64,000 nt of DNA from Eubacterium sp. (GCA_017477505.1 JAFUVQ010000054.1:62001-126000); one strand, 5' to 3'; numbered from the stretch's first letter, positions 1 to 9,582 are shown. Made by a program: numbers and translations. The notes: generated by a model from the letters alone, not told the origin.

Positions 1-515
1 GATCCGTTGAAGAGGTTACAGGAATCATGAACCTTCTTCGTGATTATCTTGTTGATTCGATAGAGCGTTCCAACAGAAATAATATGAAGGTACATATTAT
101 CGGCGACAGAACACGTCTGGCGGATGATATCAATGTAGCTATTGATAAGCTGGAAGCGGCAACGAGTCAGAATACCGGTCTTAAGTTTACCATTGCACTT
201 AATTATGGTGGACGTGATGAGATCAGAAGAGCAACTCAGGATATAGTGAAAGAGGTACAGGAAGGAAAGCTTTCTGTTGATGATATCACCGAGGATGTTA
301 TCTCTGCTCATCTGGATACCAGAGATCTGCCTGATCCTGATCTTCTTATCAGGACCAGCGGAGAGATAAGAACCTCGAATTTCCTTCCATGGCAGATAGC
401 ATATTCGGAGTTCTATTTTACGGATGTTTTATGGCCTGATTTTAAAAGAGAAAATTTTATTGATGCCATAAAATATTATAACGGAAGAGACAGAAGATAC
501 GGCGGAGTGAAGTAA
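1..515 (+). CDS. uppS: Isoprenyl transferase (undecaprenyl diphosphate synthase), 5' partial
   Basis: The reading frame is open from the left edge (first complete codon at position 3), so the N-terminal part with the substrate Asp lies outside the window and about 170 C-terminal residues are visible. They contain the family signature RTSGEIRTSNFLPWQ followed by AYSEFYFTDVLWPDF, typical of cis-prenyltransferases. The enzyme condenses isopentenyl diphosphate into the C55 carrier used for cell-wall and glycan synthesis. The stop codon overlaps the cdsA start by one base, and the downstream genes dxr, rseP and ispG form the usual Firmicutes operon. An ATG at 27 is internal to the conserved NLLRDYL region and is not the start. 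Confidence 0.95.
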   Translation, partial: SVEEVTGIMNLLRDYLVDSIERSNRNNMKVHIIGDRTRLADDINVAIDKLEAATSQNTGLKFTIALNYGGRDEIRRATQDIVKEVQEGKLSVDDITEDVISAHLDTRDLPDPDLLIRTSGEIRTSNFLPWQIAYSEFYFTDVLWPDFKRENFIDAIKYYNGRDRRYGGVK

Positions 516-1315
516 TGTTCAAAACAAGGCTTATAAGCAGTGTTGTACTTGTTGCAATCGCTGCTGTGGTTCTATATTTAGGGGGATATGTTACGGGCGC
601 TGTCATGCTCCTACTGTCATTGGTCGGGATATTTGAGCTCCTTCGTGTTTACAGGCTGGAGAAAAGCTTCATGGGACTGGTGGCATATGTGTCGACGATT
701 GTCTATTATGTGCTTCTCATGTTTAAGGCCAATGCATTGATACTTCCGTTCATGATAGTCTACCTTCTGGTAGTGCTGGCAGCATATGTACTTACATTTC
801 CAAAATTTAAAGATAAAGATATGCAGATTACATTTCTGTCATTCTTTTATATCAGTGTTATGCTTTCGTATGTTTATCAGCTCAGGGCTCTTGAAAACGG
901 AATGGTGCTTGTTCTGTTGATAATCATTTGTTCATGGGGAAATGATACGCTTGCCTACCTGGTGGGCGTTTCCATAGGAAAGCATAAAATGTCACCTAAA
1001 CTTTCACCAAAGAAGAGTATTGAAGGACTCCTGGGAGGTATTGTAGGTGCGGGGCTTTTAGGAGGTCTTTTCGGGCTTCTGTTCGGCAGAAGATTTGTGC
1101 CGAATCACTATGTTCTGTGGTTTGTGCTTATAGGTGCGGTAGGAGCTATTCCGGCTGTTATCGGTGACCTTGCGGCATCGGCCATAAAAAGAGATAACAA
1201 AGTAAAGGATTACGGAAAACTTATTCCGGGACACGGTGGTGTCATGGACAGGTTCGACAGTATGATATTTGTCGCACCGATCATATATTATCTTGTAATA
1301 ATGATAACAAAGTAA
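515..1315 (+). CDS. cdsA: Phosphatidate cytidylyltransferase (CDP-diglyceride synthase)
   Basis: A polytopic membrane protein of 266 residues with about seven hydrophobic segments. Near the C-terminus (around residues 222-250) is the CDS signature: SAIKRDNKVKDYGKLIPGHG, then GVMDRFDS. The enzyme makes CDP-diacylglycerol from phosphatidate and CTP, the branch point for membrane phospholipids. The ATG shares one base with the uppS stop codon, which implies translational coupling. The length is normal for the family and I see no defect. Confidence 0.95.
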   Translation: MFKTRLISSVVLVAIAAVVLYLGGYVTGAVMLLLSLVGIFELLRVYRLEKSFMGLVAYVSTIVYYVLLMFKANALILPFMIVYLLVVLAAYVLTFPKFKDKDMQITFLSFFYISVMLSYVYQLRALENGMVLVLLIIICSWGNDTLAYLVGVSIGKHKMSPKLSPKKSIEGLLGGIVGAGLLGGLFGLLFGRRFVPNHYVLWFVLIGAVGAIPAVIGDLAASAIKRDNKVKDYGKLIPGHGGVMDRFDSMIFVAPIIYYLVIMITK

Positions 1316-1321
1316 GATTAT

Positions 1322-1348
1322 GGCTCAGTCAGAAACGGCTGGGCCGTT
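1322..1348 (+). promoter_or_regulatory. Two mutually exclusive small hairpins between cdsA and dxr
   Basis: Seen in the sequence: AACGGC-TGG-GCCGTT (1334-1348) is a perfect 6-bp stem with a 3-base loop. The overlapping pair GGCTCAG (1322-1328) and CTGGGCC (1339-1345) forms a competing 7-bp stem with one G-U pair. ATTTAC follows, so a weak terminator or an attenuator between cdsA and dxr is possible. The function is inferred. Confidence 0.3.
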
Positions 1349-1382
1349 ATTTACACGATTTGAAACCCTCGGGGAGAATAAC

Positions 1383-2540
1383 ATGAAAAAGATTTCAATT
1401 ATCGGTTCAACGGGTTCTATCGGAACCCAGACACTTGAGGTTGTCAGGAACAATAAAGATATAGAAGTGGCTGCGCTTGCTGCCGGAAGGAAGATTGATA
1501 TTCTTGAGCAGCAGGTAAGAGAGTTCAGACCCCGTATAGTTTCTATCTCCGATGAGAGACTTCTGGCGGATCTTAAGGCAAGGCTTTCGGATATGTCTGA
1601 TTACAGCCCTGAATTCTATTATGGGATGGAAGGACTTAAGGCGGCAGCCACCTGTGAAGAGGCAGACATAGTCGTAACTGCCATAGTCGGAATGATAGGT
1701 GTAGAACCTACTTTAGCCGCTATAGAAGCAGGAAAGGATATTGCACTCGCCAATAAGGAAACACTGGTTACGGCGGGAAGTATAGTTATGAAGAAGGCGG
1801 CTGAAATGGGCATTAAGATCCTTCCTGTTGATAGTGAGCATTCGGCTATATTCCAGTCTCTCCAGGGTAATTCCATGAACCCTGTTAAAAGAATCCTTCT
1901 TACTGCATCCGGTGGACCATTCCGCGGAAAGAAGCGGGAGGAACTTTTGAATGTCACAGTTAAGGAAGCCCTGAATCATCCTAACTGGTCAATGGGACCA
2001 AAGATAACGGTTGACAGTGCAACCATGGTAAATAAAGGTCTTGAGGTTATAGAGGCAAAATGGCTCTTTAATGTTGAACCTTCACAGATTGAGGTGGTGA
2101 TCCAGCCACAGAGCATTATACATTCAGCTGTAGAATATGCTGACGGAGCTGTTATTGCACAGCTGGGAACTCCGGATATGAAGCTTCCGATACAGTATGC
2201 ATTATACTATCCGGAGAGAAGATTTCTTCTGGGAGACAGACTGGATTTTACAAAAATCAGTGGAATAATAATAGACACACCCGACCGTGAGACCTTCAAA
2301 GGACTTGACTTCGCATATAATTCACTTGAAGTCGGGGGGACTATGCCTGCAGTATTTAATGCTGCAAATGAATTTGCGGTGGCTGAATTCCTGGCAGGAA
2401 AGATAAGCTTTCTCGGAATCTATGACAGGATAGAATATGCCATGGCTCATGCTGAGATAAAGCAGAATCCTACGGTCAGCGATATCGTTGAGGTTATGCC
2501 TTATGTCACGGAAATGCTGAAGACTGAGTTTAGCGAATAA
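1383..2540 (+). CDS. dxr: 1-deoxy-D-xylulose-5-phosphate reductoisomerase
   Basis: A 385-residue enzyme that converts DXP to 2-C-methyl-D-erythritol 4-phosphate with NADPH, the first committed step of the MEP isoprenoid pathway. The N-terminus shows the dinucleotide-binding motif GSTGSIG. Further family motifs follow in order: LANKETLVTAG, PVDSEHSAIFQSLQG, LTASGGPFR and HPNWSMGPKITVDSATMVNK, which include the metal-binding Asp/Glu and substrate-binding residues. The frame is open back to an ATG at 1320, but the start at 1383 is chosen because GGGGAG lies 6 bases upstream and the protein then begins MKKISIIGSTG as in homologues. ispG, of the same pathway, lies two genes downstream. Confidence 0.96.
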   Translation: MKKISIIGSTGSIGTQTLEVVRNNKDIEVAALAAGRKIDILEQQVREFRPRIVSISDERLLADLKARLSDMSDYSPEFYYGMEGLKAAATCEEADIVVTAIVGMIGVEPTLAAIEAGKDIALANKETLVTAGSIVMKKAAEMGIKILPVDSEHSAIFQSLQGNSMNPVKRILLTASGGPFRGKKREELLNVTVKEALNHPNWSMGPKITVDSATMVNKGLEVIEAKWLFNVEPSQIEVVIQPQSIIHSAVEYADGAVIAQLGTPDMKLPIQYALYYPERRFLLGDRLDFTKISGIIIDTPDRETFKGLDFAYNSLEVGGTMPAVFNAANEFAVAEFLAGKISFLGIYDRIEYAMAHAEIKQNPTVSDIVEVMPYVTEMLKTEFSE

Positions 2541-2554
2541 GAGGAGTAACGGTT

Positions 2555-3613
2555 TTGGTAAAGGTTATTTCAATAATCCTTGTTTTCGGAATTATAGTAT
2601 TTATACATGAATTCGGGCATTTTCTTTTTGCAAGGATGAATAAGGTAAAAGTAAATGAGTTTTCTATAGGCATGGGACCATCTATCGCTACATTTGGCAA
2701 AAAAGATACGAAGTATTCTCTCAGGCTGCTTCCTATAGGAGGATACTGTATGATGGAAGGTCAGCTTGATGAATCGGACGATCCGAATGCTTTCAACAAG
2801 AAGACTGCATGGCAGAGACTTGCCATACTTTTTGCGGGACCGCTTTTTAACTTTATACTTGCTTTCATCCTCGCAGTGATAGTATGTCATTTTTCTTATA
2901 TCGATCCTGCAACGATCAAGGAAGTTGCAAAGGACAGTGCGGCTGAAGAAGCAGGCCTTATGGCGGGTGATACCATCACTTACCTTAATGGTGACAGGAT
3001 TTATAATTTCAGGGAGTTGTCACTTTTCCGTATGACTACCGATCCCAAGAAGCCGGTTCAGGTGACCTATGACAGAAATGGTGAGAGCAGGGAAACTGTA
3101 GTTCAGATGAGATATGACGAAGAAACCGGAAGTTACATGTTCGGTGTTGCCAGCGATATGAGACTTGCCAGTAGCTTTTCAGAGGAACTGTTCTATGGAT
3201 TGCTGGAACTGAGACTTCAGGTGAAGTCGGTATTCATGACACTGAAGACTCTGTTTACCGGGAATTTCAACAAGGATAATCTTTCGGGTCCTGTTGGTAT
3301 CGCAAATATGATGAGCGATGTTATCGATGAGGCCGAGGATGCCGCGGAAGAAACCGGTGAAGGCTTCAGTCTGGTACTCCTTAATATAGTTAATTTCGTG
3401 GTGCTTCTTTCAGCTAACCTCGGAGTTATGAACCTTCTTCCTATTCCGGCTCTGGACGGAGGAAGAATACTGCTTGTTCTTTTCGAGGCTGTTACGAGAA
3501 AGAGGATACCGGCAGATAAAGAGATAGTGATAACCGCTATCGGAGCAGTACTTCTGATATTGCTGATGATATTTGTTTTATTCAATGACATCGGCAAGGT
3601 TATGGGACGATGA
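2555..3613 (+). CDS. rseP: RIP metalloprotease RseP/RasP (site-2 protease)
   Basis: A 352-residue intramembrane zinc protease that cuts membrane-bound anti-sigma factors or signal-peptide remnants. The first membrane segment carries the HExxH zinc motif HEFGH at residues 18-22. A PDZ domain occupies roughly residues 115-190. The second active-site segment with the zinc Asp is NLLPIPALDGGRI near residues 295-307, followed by two hydrophobic segments. The start is TTG at 2555, behind GAGGAG at 2541-2546 with 8-base spacing; no better ATG lies upstream of the HEFGH helix. It sits between dxr and ispG, the normal position in Clostridia and Bacilli. Confidence 0.95.
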   Translation: MVKVISIILVFGIIVFIHEFGHFLFARMNKVKVNEFSIGMGPSIATFGKKDTKYSLRLLPIGGYCMMEGQLDESDDPNAFNKKTAWQRLAILFAGPLFNFILAFILAVIVCHFSYIDPATIKEVAKDSAAEEAGLMAGDTITYLNGDRIYNFRELSLFRMTTDPKKPVQVTYDRNGESRETVVQMRYDEETGSYMFGVASDMRLASSFSEELFYGLLELRLQVKSVFMTLKTLFTGNFNKDNLSGPVGIANMMSDVIDEAEDAAEETGEGFSLVLLNIVNFVVLLSANLGVMNLLPIPALDGGRILLVLFEAVTRKRIPADKEIVITAIGAVLLILLMIFVLFNDIGKVMGR

Positions 3614-3703
3614 TATTGATACTGTGATAGGCTATGTAATCGGACGATGATGGTGCTGCAATACCGGCAAGGTAATCGGACTAGGATGCGGGGGATGTAG
3701 AAT

Positions 3704-4771
3704 ATGTATAAAAGATCAGATACAAGAAAGATAAACATAGGTGGTGTTACTATAGGCGGGGGCAGTCCTATAGCTATTCAGTCTATGACAAATACAGAGA
3801 CATCGGATGTTGAGGCAACTGTTGCACAGATTCTTGCTTTGGAGAAGGCGGGATGTGAGATCATAAGATGCACTGCCAATACTGCTGAAGCCGCTAAAGC
3901 CATAGATAAGATCAAGGAGAGGATTCATATACCGCTTGTTGCGGATATTCATTTTGATTATCGAATGGCACTGATCGCTATGGAACATGGAGCTGACAAG
4001 ATTCGTATCAATCCCGGAAATATTGGCGGAGCCAAGCCGCTTAAGGCTGTTGTGGAAGAGGCCAAAAGGAGAAATATACCTATAAGGGTCGGCGTTAACA
4101 GTGGCTCTCTTGAAAAACAGTTCATAGAGAAGTACGGGCATGTGACTGCTGAGGGAATCGTTGAAAGTGCCCTTGACAAGGTAAGGATGATAGAGGAGCT
4201 TGATTATGAGAATATCGTAATAAGCATCAAGTCATCCGATGTTATGATGTGCCTTGATACACACAGATTGATTGCTGAAAGAACAGATTATCCGCTTCAT
4301 GTGGGAATTACTGAAGCAGGTACGGTTTATAGTGGAAATATCAAGTCATCCATAGGACTTGGACTTATTTTAAATGAGGGGATAGGAGATACCATAAGAG
4401 TTTCACTTACGGGAGATCCTGTTCAGGAGATTAAGACTGCAAAGCTGATACTTAAGACACTTGGGCTCAGAAAGGGTGGAATCAATCTTGTGTCTTGTCC
4501 TACCTGCGGACGTACAAAGATTGATATGATAACCCTTGCAAACAGCGTGGAGAAGCTTATAGAAGATTACAGTAATCTTGATATCACGGTTGCTGTAATG
4601 GGTTGTGTTGTTAACGGACCGGGTGAAGCAAGAGAGGCGGATATAGGAGTTGCCGGCGGAATCGGGGAAGGACTCATTTTCAAAAAGGGTGAGATAATCA
4701 AGAAAGTGAAGGAAGATCAGATTCTTCCTGAGCTTAAGAAAGAACTGGATGGATTTGTTAAAAATAATTAG
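3704..4771 (+). CDS. ispG: 4-hydroxy-3-methylbut-2-en-1-yl diphosphate synthase (flavodoxin), IspG
   Basis: A 355-residue [4Fe-4S] enzyme of the MEP pathway that converts MEcPP to HMBPP. The N-terminal TIM-barrel part begins with RKINIGGVTIGGGSPIAIQS. The cluster ligands are visible as CPTCGRT (Cys near residues 265 and 268) and MGCVVNGPGEA (Cys near 300), and a conserved glutamate follows in that loop. The length suits the short bacterial form without an inserted domain. The ATG at 3704 has GGGGGATG upstream. The 90-bp gap from rseP contains repeated GTAATCGGAC words (near 3638 and 3671) but no clear hairpin. Confidence 0.96.
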   Translation: MYKRSDTRKINIGGVTIGGGSPIAIQSMTNTETSDVEATVAQILALEKAGCEIIRCTANTAEAAKAIDKIKERIHIPLVADIHFDYRMALIAMEHGADKIRINPGNIGGAKPLKAVVEEAKRRNIPIRVGVNSGSLEKQFIEKYGHVTAEGIVESALDKVRMIEELDYENIVISIKSSDVMMCLDTHRLIAERTDYPLHVGITEAGTVYSGNIKSSIGLGLILNEGIGDTIRVSLTGDPVQEIKTAKLILKTLGLRKGGINLVSCPTCGRTKIDMITLANSVEKLIEDYSNLDITVAVMGCVVNGPGEAREADIGVAGGIGEGLIFKKGEIIKKVKEDQILPELKKELDGFVKNN

Positions 4772-4806
4772 TTTATTAAATCAGTTGGATTTTTGAAAGG
4801 GAAAGA

Positions 4807-7800
4807 ATGGATAAGAAGAATTTTTTGGCTGTTTTTCCCGGAATAAGGATAGATGAACGATATAAGAAATACTTTGAGAACGTGGTGGTGAGCCGCGTTC
4901 TCATGAGTAAAGATGAGAAGAAGCTTGAAGTTTTTATAGAATCGGAACATCTTATATCGAAGGATATTATATTTCGGGCAGAAAGTGCTGTTAAAGATTT
5001 TGTATATGGCCCCAAGTCACACGGAAAGGCCATAATAAATGAAAAATATCTGCTGTCGGATCAGTATAATGTACCTAATCTGCTTAAGGTATATATGGAC
5101 AGTTTTTTGAGTGAGCTTAAGAGTCACAGTAAGGTGGCTTATAAGCTTTTTTACGCTGCAGACAAAAAGGCTGAGGGTAATCATATAACGATCACATTTC
5201 AGGACAGGGTGCTCAGTCACAGTATAGAGAAGGATATCGAGAAGTATCTGTCCCAGACTTTTGCAGAAAGATTCGGGATGACTGTTGAGGTTGAGATTGC
5301 TTACTCTGATAAACCGGCCGAAGTTAATACCAATACATTTGACAGGAGTAGTGCAAATACTTCTGATTCAGTGGCCGCAGGAAATAGTAATGATGCGGTA
5401 ACGGCAGGAAATAATATTGATGCTGCACCGGCAGGAAATATATCAGTTGCAGCATCGACAGAAAACAATAATGGTGAAGTGCCGGCGGGGGATAGTTCGG
5501 CTGCTGGATCAGCGGGTAACAGAGGTGCTGCAGGGGCAGAAGGCGGATCATCGGATCAGTCTAAGGCTGAGGAAAAGAAACCAGAAGAACCTCAGAAGAG
5601 GAGGGTATTCAACGGAAAATACAAGAAGCTGAAAACTGACGACCCTGACTGTTTCTTCGGAAGAAATACAGATGGTGATGTGACAGAGATTTCACAGATA
5701 GATCAGAGTATGAGTCAGGTTGTAGTTCATGGCCAGCTTACAGCATATGAGGACAGGGAGCTTCGAAGCGGTAAGTTTATCGTTATCTGTTCGATTACGG
5801 ATTTCAACGATACCATTTCTTTCAAGCTTTTTATTCAGCCTGATGATATCGGTGTTATAAGAGACGAACTGAAGCAGGGTAAGTTCTACAGGCTAAAGGG
5901 CGTTCCTGAATTTGACAGTTATTCAAAGGAACTTACTCTCACAAGTATATATGGAATCAAACCCGTACCTGATTTCAGGAAGAAGAGGAGGGATGATGCT
6001 CCTAAGAAGAGAGTAGAGCTTCATCTTCATACCATGTATTCGGAAATGGACAGCGTTGCTGACGTAGGAAATGCTATTAAATGTGCACAGTCCTTCGGAC
6101 ATACTGCAATGGCTATAACTGATCACGGAGTTGTACAGGCATTCCCGGTTGCATTTCATGCTAATAAGGACGAAAACTTTAAGATAATATATGGCCTCGA
6201 GGCTTATCTTGTAAATGACCTTAAGCCGCTTTGTATTGATGGTGACAGGGGCGGTTCCCTTGATACGGAATATGTGGTTTTCGATATTGAGACCACAGGT
6301 CTTTCTACGAGAAACTGCAAGATCATAGAGATAGGTGCGGTCAGAGTCAATACGGAAGGTAAAGAGGTTGGAAGGTTCTCGGAGTTCATCAATCCTGAAG
6401 AACCGATTCCTTTTGAGATAGAAGAACTTACATCCATATCGGATGCAATGGTCAAAGATGCACCGACTGTAGATGTAATACTTCCAAGGTTCCTCGACTT
6501 CTGTCAGGGAGCGATACTTGTTGCACACAACGCCTCATTTGATACAGGATTTATAAAAGAATTCAGCAAGAGACTCGGACTTAAATATGATTTTGTGGCT
6601 CTTGATACTATGACACTTTCACATGTATATCTGCCGTTCCTCGGACGATATACACTTGATCGACTCTGCAAGCATTTCGGAGTTGTAAACAAGCATCACC
6701 ACCGTGCCTGTGACGATGCTGATGTAACAGCAAAGATATTCATCGAACTTTTGAAAATGATAAAGGAAGATGGCGTTTCTACCATAGAGGGACTGAATGA
6801 AAAGGGAAGGATGTCACCGGATACGGCCAGAAAGGGCAGGGTGCATCATGGAACCATTCTTGTTAAAAATGAAACGGGAAGGGTTAATCTTTACAGACTT
6901 GTATCGGAAGCACATATTACATACTTTAACAGATATCCGAGAATTCCTATGAGTCTCGTAGATAAGTACAGGGAAGGACTCCTGGTCGGCTCCGGATGCT
7001 CTTCGGGTGAACTGTATGAATCCATCGAGGAAGGAAAGCCTGATGAGGATATAGCGAAGCTGGTTTCGTGGTTTGATTATCTCGAGGTCCAGCCGCCTGA
7101 AAATAATATAGCTAAGATAAAGAATGAGAAAAGCAGTATAAAATCAATTGAAGATCTCCGTGATATAAACAGAAAGATAATCGAGCTTGGCAAGGAATTC
7201 GGCAAGATAGTGGTCGCAACGGGGGATGTTCATTTTATAAATCCTGAGGATGCATTATACAGAAGCATCATAATGGAAGGTAAGGATATAAAGGGTGCTG
7301 ATTTCCAGCCGCCGCTTTATTTTAAGACTACGGAGGAGATGCTGAAGGATTTTGATTTTCTCGGTTCCGAAGCTGCGAGAGAGATAGTTATTGATAATAC
7401 AAATCTCATTGCAGACATGATTGAGAAGATTGCGCCTGTAAGACCTGATAAATGTCCGCCTATAGTTGAAAATTCGGACGAAGATCTGACAAATCTCTGC
7501 TATGACAAGGCACACAGTATTTATGGCCCAGATCTGCCTGAAGTTGTTGAGGCAAGACTGAAGAGAGAACTTGATTCAATCATTTCAAATGGTTATTCGG
7601 GACTATACATGATATCGCAGAAGCTGGTGGCTAAATCCAACGCGGACGGATATCTTGTAGGTTCGAGAGGTTCAGTCGGCTCCTCATTTGTTGCAACAAT
7701 GTCAGGAATTACGGAGGTTAATCCTCTATCGCCTCATTACATATGTCCTGAATGTCATTTCGTGGATTTTGATTCGGATGAGGTTAAGTCATATTCCGGA

Positions 7801-9372
7801 ATGTCCGGGTGCGATATGCCTGACAGGAAATGTCCTGTATGTGGCCACGACCTTATCAAAGAGGGTCACGACATTCCATTTGAAACATTCCTTGGATTTA
7901 AAGGCGACAAGGAACCTGATATCGACCTAAACTTTTCAGGTGAGTACCAGCCGAACGCACATGCATACATTGGTGAGATGTTTGGCGAGGATCATGCCTT
8001 CAGGGCAGGAACCATAGGAACTCTTGCGGAGAAGACTGCATATGGATATGTCCTTAAATATTGTGAGAAGCATGGAATTACCAAGAGGCATGCCGAGCTG
8101 GCGCGTCTTGCAGCGGGATGTACCGGCGTTAAGAGAACTACAGGTCAGCATCCGGGTGGAATCATAGTTACTCCTTACAATGAGGATATCTACAGCTTCA
8201 CACCGGTGCAGCATCCGGCAAATGATATGAACACGGACATTGTCACGACTCATTTCGAATACCACAGTATAGATCACAATCTGCTTAAGTTCGATATTCT
8301 CGGCCATGATGATCCAACCATGATCAGGCGTCTTGAGGATCTTACAGGGCTGGACGCTACGACCATTCCTCTTGATGACAAGAAGGTTATGAGCCTGTTC
8401 CACGGTACTGAAGCCCTTGGAATTACACCAGCAGATATAGGCGGAACGCTGCTCGGATGTCTCGGTATCCCCGAATTCGGAACGGATTTTGCCATGCAGA
8501 TGGTTATCGAAGCAGGACCTGAAAACTTCTCGGATCTTGTACGACTGACGGGACTTGCCCATGGTACCGACGTATGGCTTGGAAATGCCCAGACTCTTAT
8601 CCAGGAGGGAACCTGTAAGCTTTCATCAGCAATATGCTGTCGTGATGATATCATGGTATATCTCATACATATGGGACTGGATCCGGGTGAAGCTTTCAAT
8701 ATCATGGAAAAGGTACGTAAAGGTATAGTCGCAAAAGGTAAGATAGATCCGGCACAGTGGGAGAAGTGGTCGCAGGATATGAAGGATCACGGCGTGCCTG
8801 ACTGGTACATCTGGTCCTGCAGTAAGATTATGTACATGTTCCCGAAGGCACACGCGGTTGCCTACGTTATGATGGCATGGCGTGTTGCGTATTATAAAAT
8901 ATATTATCCGCTGGCATATTATGCTGCATTCTTCAGTATCAGGGCCGATGACTTCTCATATGAGAAGATGTGCTTCGGTAAAGAAAAGGTTGAGATGCAC
9001 ATAAAAGAGCTGATGAATAAGGAGAAAAATGAAAGGTCGGCCAAAGAAGAAGGACTTCTTAAAGACCTTCGACTTGTTCAGGAAATGTATGCCAGAGGAA
9101 TCGAGTTCATGCCTATAGATATCTACAGGGCGGATGACGTGAGATTCCAGATCATAGACGGCAAGATAATGCCATCATTTGCATCCATTGATGGAATGGG
9201 CGACAAAGCGGCTACCCAGCTTAAAGAAGCAGCCAAAGAAGGAAAGTTCTATTCCCGTGATGAAATCAAAGACAGAGCCAAAATCAGCAAGACCGTACTT
9301 GATAAAATGGCAGAACTTGGCATAATTGCGGATCTTCCCGAAACAGCCCAGCTTACATTTGACTTCGAATAA
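4807..9372 (+). CDS. polC: DNA polymerase III PolC (alpha subunit, Gram-positive type)
   Basis: A 1521-residue replicative polymerase with built-in proofreading. Domains in order: an N-terminal domain; a low-complexity linker (about 175-265) rich in Ala, Asn, Gly and Ser; an OB fold (about 300-395); PHP part one with HLHT near residue 404; an inserted DEDDh exonuclease starting with DIETTG near 493, with HNASFD and RACDDAD further on; PHP part two; and the polymerase core. The core has YLVGSRGSVGSS near 948, a four-Cys zinc region (CPEC and CPVC) near 980-1017 and the catalytic PDIDLNFSGEYQ near 1038. It is somewhat longer than typical PolC (about 1430), mainly because of the linker. A GAAAGGGAAAG ribosome site precedes the ATG. 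Confidence 0.97.
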   Translation: MDKKNFLAVFPGIRIDERYKKYFENVVVSRVLMSKDEKKLEVFIESEHLISKDIIFRAESAVKDFVYGPKSHGKAIINEKYLLSDQYNVPNLLKVYMDSFLSELKSHSKVAYKLFYAADKKAEGNHITITFQDRVLSHSIEKDIEKYLSQTFAERFGMTVEVEIAYSDKPAEVNTNTFDRSSANTSDSVAAGNSNDAVTAGNNIDAAPAGNISVAASTENNNGEVPAGDSSAAGSAGNRGAAGAEGGSSDQSKAEEKKPEEPQKRRVFNGKYKKLKTDDPDCFFGRNTDGDVTEISQIDQSMSQVVVHGQLTAYEDRELRSGKFIVICSITDFNDTISFKLFIQPDDIGVIRDELKQGKFYRLKGVPEFDSYSKELTLTSIYGIKPVPDFRKKRRDDAPKKRVELHLHTMYSEMDSVADVGNAIKCAQSFGHTAMAITDHGVVQAFPVAFHANKDENFKIIYGLEAYLVNDLKPLCIDGDRGGSLDTEYVVFDIETTGLSTRNCKIIEIGAVRVNTEGKEVGRFSEFINPEEPIPFEIEELTSISDAMVKDAPTVDVILPRFLDFCQGAILVAHNASFDTGFIKEFSKRLGLKYDFVALDTMTLSHVYLPFLGRYTLDRLCKHFGVVNKHHHRACDDADVTAKIFIELLKMIKEDGVSTIEGLNEKGRMSPDTARKGRVHHGTILVKNETGRVNLYRLVSEAHITYFNRYPRIPMSLVDKYREGLLVGSGCSSGELYESIEEGKPDEDIAKLVSWFDYLEVQPPENNIAKIKNEKSSIKSIEDLRDINRKIIELGKEFGKIVVATGDVHFINPEDALYRSIIMEGKDIKGADFQPPLYFKTTEEMLKDFDFLGSEAAREIVIDNTNLIADMIEKIAPVRPDKCPPIVENSDEDLTNLCYDKAHSIYGPDLPEVVEARLKRELDSIISNGYSGLYMISQKLVAKSNADGYLVGSRGSVGSSFVATMSGITEVNPLSPHYICPECHFVDFDSDEVKSYSGMSGCDMPDRKCPVCGHDLIKEGHDIPFETFLGFKGDKEPDIDLNFSGEYQPNAHAYIGEMFGEDHAFRAGTIGTLAEKTAYGYVLKYCEKHGITKRHAELARLAAGCTGVKRTTGQHPGGIIVTPYNEDIYSFTPVQHPANDMNTDIVTTHFEYHSIDHNLLKFDILGHDDPTMIRRLEDLTGLDATTIPLDDKKVMSLFHGTEALGITPADIGGTLLGCLGIPEFGTDFAMQMVIEAGPENFSDLVRLTGLAHGTDVWLGNAQTLIQEGTCKLSSAICCRDDIMVYLIHMGLDPGEAFNIMEKVRKGIVAKGKIDPAQWEKWSQDMKDHGVPDWYIWSCSKIMYMFPKAHAVAYVMMAWRVAYYKIYYPLAYYAAFFSIRADDFSYEKMCFGKEKVEMHIKELMNKEKNERSAKEEGLLKDLRLVQEMYARGIEFMPIDIYRADDVRFQIIDGKIMPSFASIDGMGDKAATQLKEAAKEGKFYSRDEIKDRAKISKTVLDKMAELGIIADLPETAQLTFDFE

Positions 9373-9414
9373 TGGGACAAGGGGGACAGTTTCCCGGAGG
9401 ATTTTGTGTAATGG

Positions 9415-9455
9415 TTTTTGTGTAATAGGAAACACGTTTTTCTATTACACAAAAA
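9415..9455 (+). terminator. Long perfect hairpin after polC (probable terminator or REP-like element)
   Basis: TTTTTGTGTAATAG (9415-9428) is exactly complementary to CTATTACACAAAAA (9442-9455). Three A-T pairs and a G-U pair extend the stem inwards, leaving a 5-base loop CACGT. The left arm is also a near copy of the 15 bases before it (ATTTTGTGTAATGG). It lies just after the polC stop and before the giant surface-protein gene, so it probably ends the housekeeping operon. A related palindrome occurs at 56103-56135. Confidence 0.6.
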
Positions 9456-9468
9456 TATAAAAAAACTG

Positions 9469-9497
9469 TTTTTTATAAAAAAACGGTGTGGTATTAT
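9469..9497 (+). promoter_or_regulatory. Candidate promoter of the giant LRR surface protein
   Basis: An extended -10 element, TGGTATTAT (TG at 9489-9490, TATTAT at 9492-9497), stands 86 bases before the start codon. The -35 position 17 bases upstream is only TTTTTT, so the call rests on the extended -10. Confidence 0.4.
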
Positions 9498-9582
9498 TTT
9501 AGATGAATTATTATGATGACAAATGAAATCTCAATGGGGTGTTTCATTTGCATAAAACAAAAAGAGAGGAGAAGGTTTAAGT

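Noticed and set aside
1619..1979. Antisense reading frames within dxr
   Set aside because: They are out-of-phase shadows of a strongly conserved gene, with no ribosome sites and no recognisable protein features.
6204..8853. Several antisense frames of 60-208 codons within polC
   Set aside because: They lie wholly inside conserved PolC domains and show low-complexity Ser/Leu/Arg composition, as expected for mirror frames.
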